DNA from: Romanomermis culicivorax
Lineage: Eukaryota > Nematoda > Enoplea > Mermithida > Mermithidae
DNA length: 64,000 bases
NCBI GenBank assembly: GCA_963922205.1
Contig: CAWUHX010000243.1
Span: 378,761-442,760 of the forward strand
Direction of reading: 5' to 3'
The notes beneath the pieces are model-generated. The model was given only the letters and a program-made list of their open reading frames with translations, was not told the origin of the DNA and did not search any database. The translations under genes were made by a program, and so were the position numbers. Of the stretch, positions 26,016 to 36,384 are shown piece after piece. Position 1 is the stretch's first letter; the number at the start of each line of letters is the position of its first letter.

Positions 26016-26402
26016 CTGGTGGTATAGTGCTAAATATCGACCAAACATATTGATTGCAATCCAAATTGTATTCATGCTCATAAAAAGAACATAGAAAAAT
26101 CCAGTTATTTTGCAAAAAATTGTCACGCTGCCTAAGATGGCAAAAGTTTCCAAGCAGGCCATGACGAAGCATGAAAATGAATCTGTTAGCAGTGTTGCAG
26201 AAATGACTTTTTCATATGGTTTGCAGTTCTTTAAATCTAGAGAAGCAATTTGATATAAATATACAATTAAACAAGATAACCAAAAAAACTGCTAACCCCT
26301 TGAAATTATGGAAACCAAAACTATATTACCAACGAGGCCGACAGCACCTGAGCAGTCCCAGCTAAGGGCTGTAAGAATGTTTGCTGGTTGCATATTACTC
26401 AT
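26016..26402 (-). pseudogene. Receptor copy B, exons 1 and 2 only
   Basis: Exon 1 is 26402-26297 (106 nt) and exon 2 is 26236-26016 (221 nt), the same lengths as in the intact genes. The intron has a GTTAGC donor and a CTAG acceptor, and exon 2 ends at a GTAAG donor. The joined frame is open. TM1 has 'GLVGN' (Asn1.50), TM2 has 'LLTD' (Asp2.50), and TM3 starts at a Cys and ends 'FGRYLALYHQ' (Arg3.50). No exon 3 is found within the next ~14 kb except the frameshifted one at 11611-12152. It is either a truncated copy or a gene with a very long intron; truncation is more likely. Confidence 0.75.
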
Positions 26403-26644
26403 TTCGGAGGTGTAAGTATAACTTCAGATTACAACTGAAAAATATCAAATAGATAATTGTCTACAGAATGAGTCTCTGGGAGGAAGATTCACCATTTTTA
26501 AAATAAGCATTATTAACAAAAAATAATTTTGTCCATGTAGTGAAATCTGTCATCAGATCTCACACAAAACCAGTAACTGTTTGTTCCTTGTATTTTTGAT
26601 TTGTAGTTTGAATTTATCATTGACAAAAAAAGTAAGACAAAAAA

Positions 26645-28990
26645 AAGAATATTGCTGCTCATTGGGTCATGTCAGGAAATTACCGAACCATAGCTTGCTT
26701 AAACTCATGCTACAAATTATTAACAGCTATGATAGCGAGATGGTTCAGGATTCACTTCAGCAGACTGCCATTAGTTTTGCCCTATAATCAGGTGGCAGTC
26801 AAGCCTGCACTTTGGGCTACAACCCATGCTCCTATATTGGACAGAACGGTGGTCAAAGATGCCACTTTTGGATGTGGAAGATCACAAAGTGTGGCCTGGA
26901 TAGACTTTGTGAAAGCATTTGACTACATCCCGCTTAGTTATGTACAGTGGGTGCATGAGAAGGTAGAAATACTGAGAGCATTGTGATCATGATTAGCCAG
27001 GCTCATGAAGGCATGGGTGCTTACATAGGAAGGGAGTGAGAATGGAATGTATAAGGAGGGTACGCCACTGGCAGTCAAGAACAGTGTGTTTCAAGGGGAT
27101 TCATTGTCACCTCTATTGTTCTGTATGCGCATTGCTCCTATCTCACATTTCCTTAATACCAAAGTTCATAATGTATACTAGGCACACTGGTACAAGTACC
27201 GGACAAAGCCTCCAGCTGAGCCACCTATATTATGTGGATGATTTGATAATTTATGCTCCATCTGCCAGGGAACTCTCATGGGTGGTCATGAGGGTAGAGC
27301 AGTTTGCAGAAGATTTCGGCTGCAAACTCAATGCCAAAAAGTCAGCTATCTTTCACATCAATCAGTCAGATGTGGGAGCAGCCCCGGATAGAGATAGCAT
27401 TCCAGCTATCATGTCTCAGCAATGGTACAAGTACCTAGGCATCGAGAAGAGCATTGATGTGAACTTTTCGCATATGTGGGAAGATATCAAGGAAGCCATA
27501 CTTGCTTAAGTGGCAAAGATCTTCAACTAATGGTATGGTAAGTAGTGAGGACATTTAATGCCGTCATCATACCTAAAGCAAAATTTATATTTGCCAATGA
27601 AGACTTTGGAAAGGGCAAGTTTGTGTCAAATGTAGCTCAAGCAGCAAAGCTGGACAGAAGGATCTGTAAAATACTGGTCCAGTTCTATTTCATGCATAGA
27701 GGAAGCAGTATAAGTAGGCTGTATTTGAGCACAGAGAAAGGGGGCATTGGACTACAGTCCATTGCATCAGCTGTGCATGAGTCAGTCATCTACACCTTTT
27801 GCTACTTAGCACTCAGACCAGTGACACCAGTTGGAAACTGATGGAAGGTCTCTCAAAGAAACGGGGTAAGCGCTCTGTCATGAAAGACTTCCAGCATGCC
27901 AATAAAGACCTCAAACTAGAAGTCAGTTGGGAAACCGACCCAAGGCAGCTGAGCTTTATTGGGACAATCTTTACGCCCCTACTGAGGCTGCAAGACATGT
28001 GGTGAAACTGTTCCAAGACAGCAAACAGAACAAACATCTAGCCAAGTTCAGCTCTCTAAGAATGGTGAGCAAGATCTTCCAGAACCAGCACCTGGATCTG
28101 CACTCTAGCTTTTGCTGGCTGCAGCAGGAACATGTGAGTCCCAAAGTTGCTAATAATATAATAGCAGCATAAGAAGGGCAACTACTGCTGAAGAGTGGAC
28201 CTGCCAACAGAAATGAACCCGACTAGGTTTGCAGGTGGTGTCACTCTGACAAAGAAAATGCGGAGCATGTTCTGTCAGTCTGCCCACATTGGAGAACAAA
28301 TCCAATGGTCAAACCCCATAATCATGTGGCTAGAAACCTGTGTGTGAAGTAGGGATTTGTAACCCATCACTACAAACAGGAGATTGAAGGGCACAGAGCG
28401 CTAGGTGACATAAAACTGTACTGGAATCACCAGATAGTAACCACACCCAAAGTGGGTCACAATAGACCTGACATGGTAGTAATCAACCAGTTGGGCAAAC
28501 TGTACAGATAGTCGAAATTTCAGTGTCTTGGCACAACAATATCGAAGCGCAGGAACCCCACAAAGTTGCAAAGTGTGCAGTAAATTCAATCCTTGATGAA
28601 GAACACCCATTGGAGGAAAGAACCTTTCCCCCAGGAGATAACTTAGCTGGAGAAATGGGTGCAGATTTTAACTACCATGTTTACACCACAAGCATTGTGG
28701 TAGGGAGTTGTGAAGAAAATTGTGTGAACATGATGACAGCCCTCATGTCCCTTGGCTCAAGGGCCAAAGAATCCGAAGCAGTCATCAAAAGAATGGCACA
28801 CAGCGCAGTCATAGGTTCAGCGCCCATCATCAAAGCTAACTTTTCCAAAAAGATTGGATGATGTTAGATAGGTTAGGGGCAGTGGAATCACAACATTTCG
28901 TACTTAGAGGTCCGCGATGATTAGAAAAACGTCTCACATAGTAGACCTGTCCTGGCTGCTTGCAGTTCGGATTTAGACACCACCTGTAAC
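26645..28990 (+). pseudogene. R2-superfamily-like LINE, 5'-truncated and frameshifted
   Basis: Reverse transcriptase of a non-LTR retrotransposon. The frames show, in order: an RT 'NYR.IACLN..YK' block (~26670), a motif A 'AWIDFVKAFD' (~26900), a motif B 'QGDSLSPLL' in a second frame (~27088), a motif C 'LYYVDDL' (~27222), a thumb region ending 'RLYLSTEKGGIGL' (~27715), a CCHC knuckle starting 'CRWCHSD' (~28225), and a restriction-like endonuclease region with 'NRPDMVV' (~28450) followed by 'ISVSWHNN' (~28517). The C-terminal knuckle and endonuclease after the RT place it with R2/R4-type elements, which usually insert site-specifically. At least four frame changes or stops break it, and the 5' third is missing, so it is immobile. 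Confidence 0.85.
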
Positions 28991-29269
28991 AGGGTGTCGG
29001 GAGGTGGGATCTTCAGCATAGTCCTATCTTCAGCATAGTCTTGTATCTGAAAATCACTAATGACCAATGATTGGAATTGACACTTAGGAAAGTTTCATTT
29101 GATTAAGTTTCTTAGACAGTTGAAAAATTGTGTTAAGAGGACATTCATGCAAATAATTCGTCTTTGCCCATTGAAAAAGTTGATTGAGAAATAAAGGGAA
29201 AGTGTTTATCAAGATTTAATACTTGACATGGAAATAATTTGAACACCTCTCTCTTCCTCTCTCTACAGG
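28991..29269. other. Non-coding
   Basis: AT-rich spacer. A short direct repeat 'atcttcagcatagtc' occurs near 29010-29040, just 3' of the LINE. Confidence 0.5.
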
Positions 29270-29840
29270 TTAGCCTTATATTGCAACTCCTCAAAAAAAC
29301 CAAATATGGGTAGATGTTCAAATCAGCTCATTTGTGTGAGTTGAGTCACACAATGTCAATGCACAAAGTGACAGAATCCAATCTAAATGTAGAAAAAACA
29401 AGTGAACTTATGATCAAATACATATACTATGGCTTCAGAGCATTCTGCAGTCTGGAAACTTATGTGTAAAAAAGGGAAAACTTTGTTGATAAATCTATTT
29501 TGGCATGTGGTCTGTCAGCAATACCCAGAAGATCGTGGGTATGGCTCTAGAGTCAGAGAATCCCGATGTCTAAAATATATTTGAATTGTGTCCTAAAATG
29601 TGAGTTAGCTTCTCCAATGTTTCATTCACAGGTGCTCAGTTTAAATGTCATCTTTAATCAAGGAAAAAAATCTGCTTCTAGTGTGATACAAGAAACTTAA
29701 TTTCCTTGTCACATCATTCATTTTCACAATAGGATGTCTTTTTTGACCTTTTTATTGAAGAGATCACATGCAATTCATGTTCACATGCAAAAGGCGCAAG
29801 AACTCATTCTTGTCTTCAATTCAATAGTAAATGACAATAA
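29270..29840. repeat. Duplicated segment, copy 2 (partner 5500-6060)
   Basis: See the partner at 5500-6060. Here it lies ~350 bp beyond the 3' end of a receptor exon 3 remnant, consistent with duplicated receptor 3' flank. Confidence 0.6.
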
Positions 29841-30192
29841 ATTTTTTAGAGGCAGCTGATTCATGTTTATGTGGATTGGTATAATAAGGGTCTATCGAAC
29901 TCTGCTGCAGTGCACCAACCCAACCTGCATCAGAAAAGATCAGATGCATTATTTATTGTCGAAAAGAATGCAGCTATAAAATTTATTAACATGAGCAAAA
30001 AATGGTTGAAAAGTAACAAAAAGATTCAATGGGAATTATTTCTGACAGTAGATCTGTACCACACACACACAGAACATAATCTGCAATAAATCAAATCTGT
30101 TGTAGGATGCATAAGTTCAATACAGTAGTTCTTGTAAATTATATCCATGGAATTAAAGTTCAAGCTTGATGATAATTCGAGAAGTTATCAGT

Positions 30193-30545
30193 GATTTACA
30201 ATGTTCAATATCACAACGTTAGTCATTGAAATTTTGCTGCCTCTGGAAAATATCTTTATCACCTCCATTCTATATGGCTTTACATTGAAAGCTGTGATGA
30301 ATGGGGCCGAAGCTGGAACAAATGGAAAAAGAGCTGTAAGGGCTCTACTGAACCACAGGCTGACAGTTATAAAATATTGTGAAAGTCTAATCATAATAGC
30401 AGGACATTGAAAAACAAATACATTGATGGCTGATACTGCGACCAAAATTACAATTTGTGGCGGATTCCTCTATGAAGCTCAAGTCTAAATTTGAATCCAT
30501 TTGTGAAGTATGTCTCCTTATATTCCTTATGACTATTAAAATTTC
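30193..30545 (-). pseudogene. Receptor copy C, partial exon 3
   Basis: The minus strand encodes the end of TM5, 'EES' and TM6-TM7 ('CPAIMIRLSQYF', then 'ASAPFITAF' and 'VKPYR') as in the intact paralogues, ending at the same C-terminal 'VNH' as the gene at 45608. The 5' part around 30470-30545 is frameshifted ('EES' and the TM6 start are in different frames). TM4, exon 2 and exon 1 are absent. It is a pseudogene fragment. Confidence 0.8.
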
Positions 30546-31176
30546 TTCTTTCTCCCTCTGATTCTCGACGATGGTAGTACTTCACCATTGCTTGTGACTG
30601 GATATATTTTTTTCAGCACTTCTATTTCTGGGCAATGCATGACTTATAAGGCACACTTTTTTTAAGGATATAACCTTGCCAATTTTGAGTCACTTGCTAT
30701 GGTTTCGAGAAAAGGGGACCAACATAAACAGGAAAAACAATAGATAATTGGCCTATTTTTTATCTAAAGAAACAGAGTTACCTAGTTACATCAGACATGT
30801 AACAACTTGTACATTTTTGCAGTATCTATGGTCAAGCACATGCTGTTGTATCTAATACTGTAAAATGTTTGCTGAGGAATATTTTTACAGTTTACAACAT
30901 TCATGTAACTTTAAGTGTGAGAAGGTCCACTAGGGATGATGTTTAGTGAAACATTTCTCCATTGGCTGTTAACTGTCCCTAGGCTTTTGAATGTGCAATT
31001 TCAGAATTTACATTGAAAAAATTCAACTCAGTTTCAGCTTCCCTCATTTTGCATGCAAAAAAGCTGCTTACAAAGTATTGACTAAACATGTTAATTTATT
31101 TTGTTTACAAATGACGTTTATATGTGTAAAAAGATAAAAAAGTCTTATTGGATAAATTCAACCAATATTCTGCATG
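30546..31176. other. Non-coding; ends at the Polinton target site
   Basis: AT-rich, no gene seen. The last six bases (31171-31176, tgcatg) are the left copy of the probable target-site duplication. Confidence 0.6.
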
Positions 31177-31303
31177 AGTTGTATAGAGGGGGGGGGGGGG
31201 CTCGAGCGCTCCCCGGCCCATGCAAAAGATAGGCGTTGGACTTATTAAAAAAATCACAACCTCCCCGACACACAAAACATAGCCGGCCTTCCACTGACTA
31301 CTA

Positions 31304-31311
31304 TGACGTCA
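31304..31311. promoter_or_regulatory. CRE/ATF palindrome TGACGTCA (left TIR, outer)
   Basis: A perfect 8-bp CREB/ATF consensus, mirrored at 44452-44459. Whether it is bound is unknown. Confidence 0.6.
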
Positions 31312-31333
31312 TTTTTCCGGCTGGAAAAAAGCA

Positions 31334-31341
31334 TGACGTCA
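31334..31341. promoter_or_regulatory. CRE/ATF palindrome TGACGTCA (left TIR, inner)
   Basis: A second perfect copy 30 bp from the first (start to start), mirrored at 44422-44429. Confidence 0.6.
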
Positions 31342-31834
31342 CACCAGGTGTAGAAAGAAAAAAGTTGCCCGAACTTGGCCCACCCACATCTCCATCAAAA
31401 CTCAAAATAATGTAACATATATGGTACTTTCCGGAATCAGCTCAATGTGATCTATCCATTGGTACCCAACATGATCCATTTAGCACAAAAGCCTAAATTT
31501 AGTGTGGGCTATGTTATTTGTTATTATGCATTGCCACTGCTGCCTGCCACCACCGCCGCCACCGTTGCCACGCCTGTTGGGGGGAGGGAAGTTCGCCTAG
31601 CTAATAAAGCTGAAGCTGGTGCTTCAAGCTTTATATAGCTAGCCTAAATGGAATAAACAATCGATATGAGCAATAAATCATGTGATATATCAACAGAAAT
31701 TGTGTACTCATTCGCACTGATCACAGGATCAGTCCCAGCACCAGCTGCGGGGAGGCTAGTACACATGTGACGCCAAGTATAACCCTTTTATAGGATATAC
31801 CCGCCATACATAGTATGACTCGCAGTGCCCAACT

Positions 31835-31918
31835 CTAGGCCGTCATTGGCTCCTAACCAGGCACCTAATGCCATTGCACTGCTTGCTTCTACCTGACCCT
31901 AGGCCGTCATTGGCTCCT
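31835..31918 (+). repeat. Direct repeat with inverted CCAAT core beside the left TIR
   Basis: The 20-mer ctaggccgtcattggctcct occurs at 31835-31854 and 31899-31918 (64-bp period), and the following 'accakgcacctaktrcc' is also repeated. Each unit contains ATTGG, the complement of a CCAAT box. It has no counterpart beside the right TIR. Function unknown. Confidence 0.7.
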
Positions 31919-32125
31919 CACCATGCACCTAGTACCCTGTAGAAGCACTTCTCCTGCTTAGCAAAAGCAAGACGAAGACAAACACATAAACACACACAAA
32001 CACATAAAAATGATAAATAAATATGTAAAAAAATAATGACTCCTACATTCTAGGAGCAAAAAAATTATATAGCAAAATATATGTGAATAAAAAATGGGAA
32101 TAATAAAAAAAATGAATAAATATAT
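31919..32125. other. AT-rich spacer between left TIR and PolB 3' end
   Basis: Contains A-rich tracts and 'cacataaacacacac' repeats. Several AATAAA-like words on either strand could serve PolB polyadenylation. No gene. Confidence 0.5.
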
Positions 32126-35100
32126 TCATAAGTCCAATGGCACAGTTGTTACGCCATCATCCAACACCTTCCTTTTTATGTAAAGGAAAGGGAGACCCTG
32201 CTTCTGTTGCATGTATGTCCACATGTTACTGTCTCCCTGCAACCTGAACCCAATATTTTCACCATTCCAGGGTTCCTTGGTCTCCAGAACTGAAGCATAT
32301 TTGTGGAATGTGAGATCATTAATTTTTTCCATTAGACCCTTACAACTTGTCTTTTTCTCTTCCTCCCCTATCCCAATGTACGTTTTGGCGGACAAACAGC
32401 ACATGGCTGTTCCACGCGATTCCACTTTTAGTTATCCTGGGGTTCATTTTTGTTCGGGACTTACCACAAACCAATTTGGGTAGATTCGGCTCAAAAATTC
32501 TTCTTTCAGTTCTGGTTTTACAATATCCAAAAGACTTTCAGCAGATATTGCGAGGTAGATGCTATCAGCATCTAATTCCATACACTGATAGTCCGAAGGG
32601 TCGAAATACTTTTGCAAGACATCGTAAAAAAATTCTAGGATTCGGATTTTCGCCCAATTGTAAACTGAAAGTCCAACAACAATTGGTAGATCCAAAACAA
32701 TTTCCTTTTTCTTCATATGTACTTCGTAGCAATTTTCTGTAATACACTTTATCTTCTTGATGTAGGGACTTAAACCAAGTTCGGCAGCCCTCTCATAATC
32801 AGTGTAGATAACGTCCATATGGCTTTCCTTGTTTGTTAAAGTTTTTCCATATCCCCTATTACGGAGCTATTTAAAAGTATCAGCGATCATCGCCAGCTGG
32901 GGATTGATATCTTCTTCACTTCTGTGCCTTGTAACCTTATCACAAAAGGCTTCAAGTGGGGTAGACTTATCAAATTGAATTACTTCATGGATTTTTTCCA
33001 ATATCAATCCATGCTTGACCAAAAACTGGACCATGGGCGTGGAGAGCATGATGCCTTTTCCAAAATAACTGCTTATAAGATTTTTTCTTGGTTGCCTTAA
33101 CTGATTGGTTTTTTCAGCATAGTCCATCATGAGGTCACCCGCATCATCTTTGCCCACTTCTGCATGTTTTATTATTGGAGGAAAATTGGCATATTTTTCC
33201 TTCAGATGGTTCGGAGTTGAAATATCAACTTTTACAAATCCAAAAATGGAACCATCCAAAATCGATCTTTCCATTTGCTTTTTATCAACATATTTTTGAA
33301 ACTGAAATTTTCGAAAAAAATTTGGACATGATTTGGCTCTGTCTTTAACATAACTCTGGCGCTGGTCATCCCTCTGGCACTCCCAGATAGTGACCAAGTT
33401 ATGGCCTAATGATTTTATAAATGCTTCTTCTTCCAATCTTTTGCTATGCTCTTCATTACTATCCTTCCGTGTATTTGCCTTGCTGAAGGAACAGTTATGG
33501 CAATGCCAGTAGCAGCCGTAAAATTCATAAATGGTATTTGTGGTTGGGCAATACCCATCAACAGGCAAATGCCTCGGGCCTACACACTTTTCTTTGCCAT
33601 TTCCAAGATGTTGAATGAAATGGCCACTTTCCCAACTCATTTTTTCCAACCATTCAACAGACACTTTTTGGAACTGTTTACTTTATGAAAATCATTTCCA
33701 TGGGGCATCCAGTGATCAAAAAATCCCGTAGGTGTGGGCATGGACTGCGCCCAGAGGTAGAGGGCATTAAAATCGAGCCCAATTATTGATTTTACCAATT
33801 TAAGATCATTTTTCCGAATGAATGTCTTGTCTTTAATTGCCAGACGGGTCATCACCATTGCCAGACCACCCCTCATACTGGATTTTAAGGAATAGTATAG
33901 GTTTTTTGATTTTTCGGAAAAGAGGGCAAAGTGGGTGTCTGGAATGCTTTTAAAGAGGTATCTTTCAGTGACCCCTGGCAAAGACATTGCTTCCCTGAAG
34001 ATATCGATTCTAAATTGTTCCCAGTAAAGCTTGGCCATGACTGTGACTGCTTCTAGAAAAGGCACAAGATCCCGAAGATTGTACAAAATTAAAAAATCTT
34101 TCAAGTTTTCCATTCCATTCTCTCTCCAGTACTTTTGGCATAGTTGATAGTCCTCGTCAAAAATTGATTCTTCCCTACAAGAACTGTAAAATGCTTCTGG
34201 GAGTGGCAGTGATTTTTCATAAAGTTTTTCTAAGGCATCCAAATACTCATAGGGAAATTTGGCTTTGCTGAGGGATGCCCCATAAGACTTCTTAAAGGTG
34301 TCTAAACTAAAACCAGGGGCTAAGTATGGGGATATGTCCAAAAATTTAAGATTTTCAGTAGAAGGGCACAAATAGGCACCATTCCTTAAGATAGCTTTTG
34401 GCCAAGGCCCCTCCCCATTCACTCGAACTTGCTGGACAAGTTTTGGAAAAATATTTCTTTTGATGAGGTTAATATCATATTTCCCTGAATTAAAACCGAG
34501 GCAAGTGAGCTGGGAGCAAAACCTCACAAGACAATTTTTGATGGCAATCAGCAATACTTTACAAAAAATTCAAAAACATGGCTTTTGTCCTCAAAGCTGC
34601 CAAAAATTTCTTGGGCTAGACGCTGAAAAAACAAAGATTATCCTTAAATTTATGTCTTTGGCCATCTTGGGTCATACCAATAAGATTATGAGTCTGATAG
34701 ACCAGGGGTTCAGGTAAGCGAAAATCTTTACACAATGCAACAAAGCTTTTTTGGGGCATGACATAAAATTCCACATTAGTGATAGGGAAAAGTGCCCACT
34801 TTGTGTCTGGACGTGTAAATTTTTCTTCAAAATCAATGTTTTTCACAGTTTATGTCAATTTTTGTAAATCTTCAACATTTCTTATCAAAACAGGTTGATC
34901 AAATAAGGTAAAGTTATTATGGCAGGCATACCAATATTTAAGCTCACCTGTCTCTTATTCTTTAGCAGGCAACCAATTGCTCGATCAATTCTGAAGCATT
35001 CTTTTTCGGATTTGTAGACGTCTTCTAGTATACTTTGTAAGTCACCATTGACTGTAATTCATCGGTAATTGTAAGTATGGTCCAGTATATTAGAATTTGA

Positions 35101-35526
35101 CCTGTTGGTTCAAATTAGGCGCCGATAACTTTCGACTACTTCGTGAGTTACTTCTGGATATTCACCTAAATCCACTGGTGATGCTGGATCTTCTGGAATC
35201 ATATCTTGTCCACTTGTGCTAGGTTTTTCATGATCCATTTCCATTGAGCTGTTATCTTCTGGCTTGATCAATAGGCAGCTACCACTCTGACTTGGAGCGA
35301 ATAATTCTCCTTGATTGGTGAAATTTCTTCCACAATATAAGCAATTCAAGTCACCATGTTGTTGTTTCCAATGTTTGGTCAAACCTTTCACTCATGTAAG
35401 TAAAGAGGCACATCGGGGGCATTTGTATCTCCACCCCTTATGAACAATATAAGCATGTTCATACAAGTATCTTAATTCTTTGTAAGCTTTACCACAATCC
35501 ACACATAAAAAATTTTCAGTCTCCAT
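32126..35526 (-). pseudogene. polB: Polinton protein-primed DNA polymerase B (broken)
   Basis: Family-B, protein-primed polymerase that would replicate the element. Read right to left: an N-terminal C2H2/CxxC finger region (35526-~35300, with 'CVDCGK', 'CPRC' and 'CLYCGRNF'); an exonuclease region with 'FNSGKYDIN' (ExoII, ~34495) and 'YNLRDL' (ExoIII, ~34080); palm motif A 'GLDFNALYL' (~33775); an inserted segment resembling a PD-(D/E)XK nuclease ('VDGYC', 'YEFYGCYWH', 'IWEC', ~33560-33380); motif B ending 'GYGKT' (~32845); motif C 'LDADSIYLA' with both Asp (~32565); and the family C-terminus ending at 32126. Breaks: stops at 35392, 35110, 35059, 34849 and 32867; frameshifts near 34950, 34555-34620, 33660 and 32440. 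The ExoI acidic motif is not recognisable. The start is the ATG at 35526, just inside a TATAAAAG box. Confidence 0.92.
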
Positions 35527-35590
35527 TGTAATGAACTGAACTTTCTTTAACTTGATAAAATTCACAAATGAGCTTTCCTCAAATTTTTTT

Positions 35591-35600
35591 TGCTTTTATA
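35591..35600 (-). promoter_or_regulatory. TATAAAAG box upstream of PolB
   Basis: The minus strand reads TATAAAAGCA, ~65-75 nt upstream of the PolB ATG at 35526. It shares the first eight bases with the plus-strand gene boxes but lacks the TTG. Confidence 0.5.
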
Positions 35601-36111
35601 CTCTTATGGGAAGGATTACTGTAGGCTTAGTGGAATGGCAAAATCTACTGATCTATTCTATCAAATGTCACATCTTTCTCCCTTTTTCTGATGATTCATA
35701 CTGAAATAAACTGGTTTTTTCTGGTTTTTTCTTATCTCACTTTTTGATCTGTCTTTCAGGTCAAATTTAATCAAAATGCACATATAAAAACTTTCTTGCT
35801 TACATCACTTTTCTTTAGACAAGCAGTCACCTTATGAGTCATTTTCTCAACTATCTGTGTATAAAAGTATTTCTTGCTTTTTAGCTAGCCTTGATGCACA
35901 ACATTGAGCATGTGAATCATTTGAGCTTCTAATACTGTACCTCACTGCTCTTTCAATTTGATCTCTTTGCTACTTTCACTAGTGGAAAAACATGCCAGAC
36001 TTGACCATCTTTTCATCTACATAAAATGTTTCATGTAGTGGGAAGGTTTTCAATCAATAAAGTTTAGGTAAATAAACAACAACTGGCTCTCTTTGAAAAT
36101 TTATTGGGTGC

Positions 36112-36122
36112 TATAAAAGTTG
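36112..36122 (+). promoter_or_regulatory. TATAAAAGTTG box, membrane-protein gene
   Basis: An exact copy of the element's repeated 11-mer, starting 38 nt before the ATG at 36150. Confidence 0.75.
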
Positions 36123-36149
36123 GCTGGCTCTCTAAAGTGAAGAAAAAAC

Positions 36150-36365
36150 ATGGATGCTAACCACACTATTGAACATTTTCTAGCTTGCCTGGAAAGGCAT
36201 AATCGGAAAACAGTTTTTACTGAGATATGGTATTGTGTGGCTCTATTGGCTATACTAACAATACTGACTCTATTGAAATTGTTAAGGAGATATTTGGAGA
36301 ACCTGTTCACCAAAAAACCTAAAACTAGTACAAAAAGTGTCAGATTCAATCTTGCAGATGTATAA
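36150..36365 (+). CDS. Small single-pass membrane protein (Polinton)
   Basis: An intact 71-codon ORF, first after the divergent promoter. Residues ~27-45 (starting WYCVALLAIL) form one clear membrane helix, with charged residues before it and a basic tail (RR, KK, K-rich) after it. This suggests a tail exposed on one face of a membrane. There is no signal peptide and no recognised family. Its stop codon overlaps the short spacer to the integrase. It may be an accessory virion or host-membrane protein; the function is unknown. Confidence 0.6.
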   Translation: MDANHTIEHFLACLERHNRKTVFTEIWYCVALLAILTILTLLKLLRRYLENLFTKKPKTSTKSVRFNLADV

Positions 36366-36375
36366 ATAAAAGTTT
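36365..36375 (+). promoter_or_regulatory. Weak box (AATAAAAGTTT) before integrase
   Basis: Two mismatches from the 11-mer and only 20 nt upstream of the integrase ATG. TATAAATA begins at 36361. The spacing is shorter than for other genes, so it is a doubtful promoter. Confidence 0.35.
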
Positions 36376-36384
36376 GACAGCAGC

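Larger units (their letters stand above)
31177..31779 (+). repeat. Polinton left terminal inverted repeat
   Basis: Near-identical reverse complement of 43983-44599, with a few short indels such as one near 31211. It starts AGT, then tatagagg, a G run at 31188-31200 and ctcgagcg. It includes two TGACGTCA sites and a GC-rich 'ccaccgccgccaccg' tract. The 63-codon ORF repeated in both TIRs has a GTG start and no domain; I do not call it a gene. Confidence 0.95.
35527..36149. promoter_or_regulatory. Divergent intergenic region of the Polinton
   Basis: It separates minus-strand PolB from the plus-strand gene block and contains the TATA-like boxes for both directions (35591-35600 minus, 36112-36122 plus). 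A further plus-strand TATAAAAGTAT lies at 35860-35870, with no sizeable ORF after it. It is the probable bidirectional early/late control region, by inference from layout only. Confidence 0.5.
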
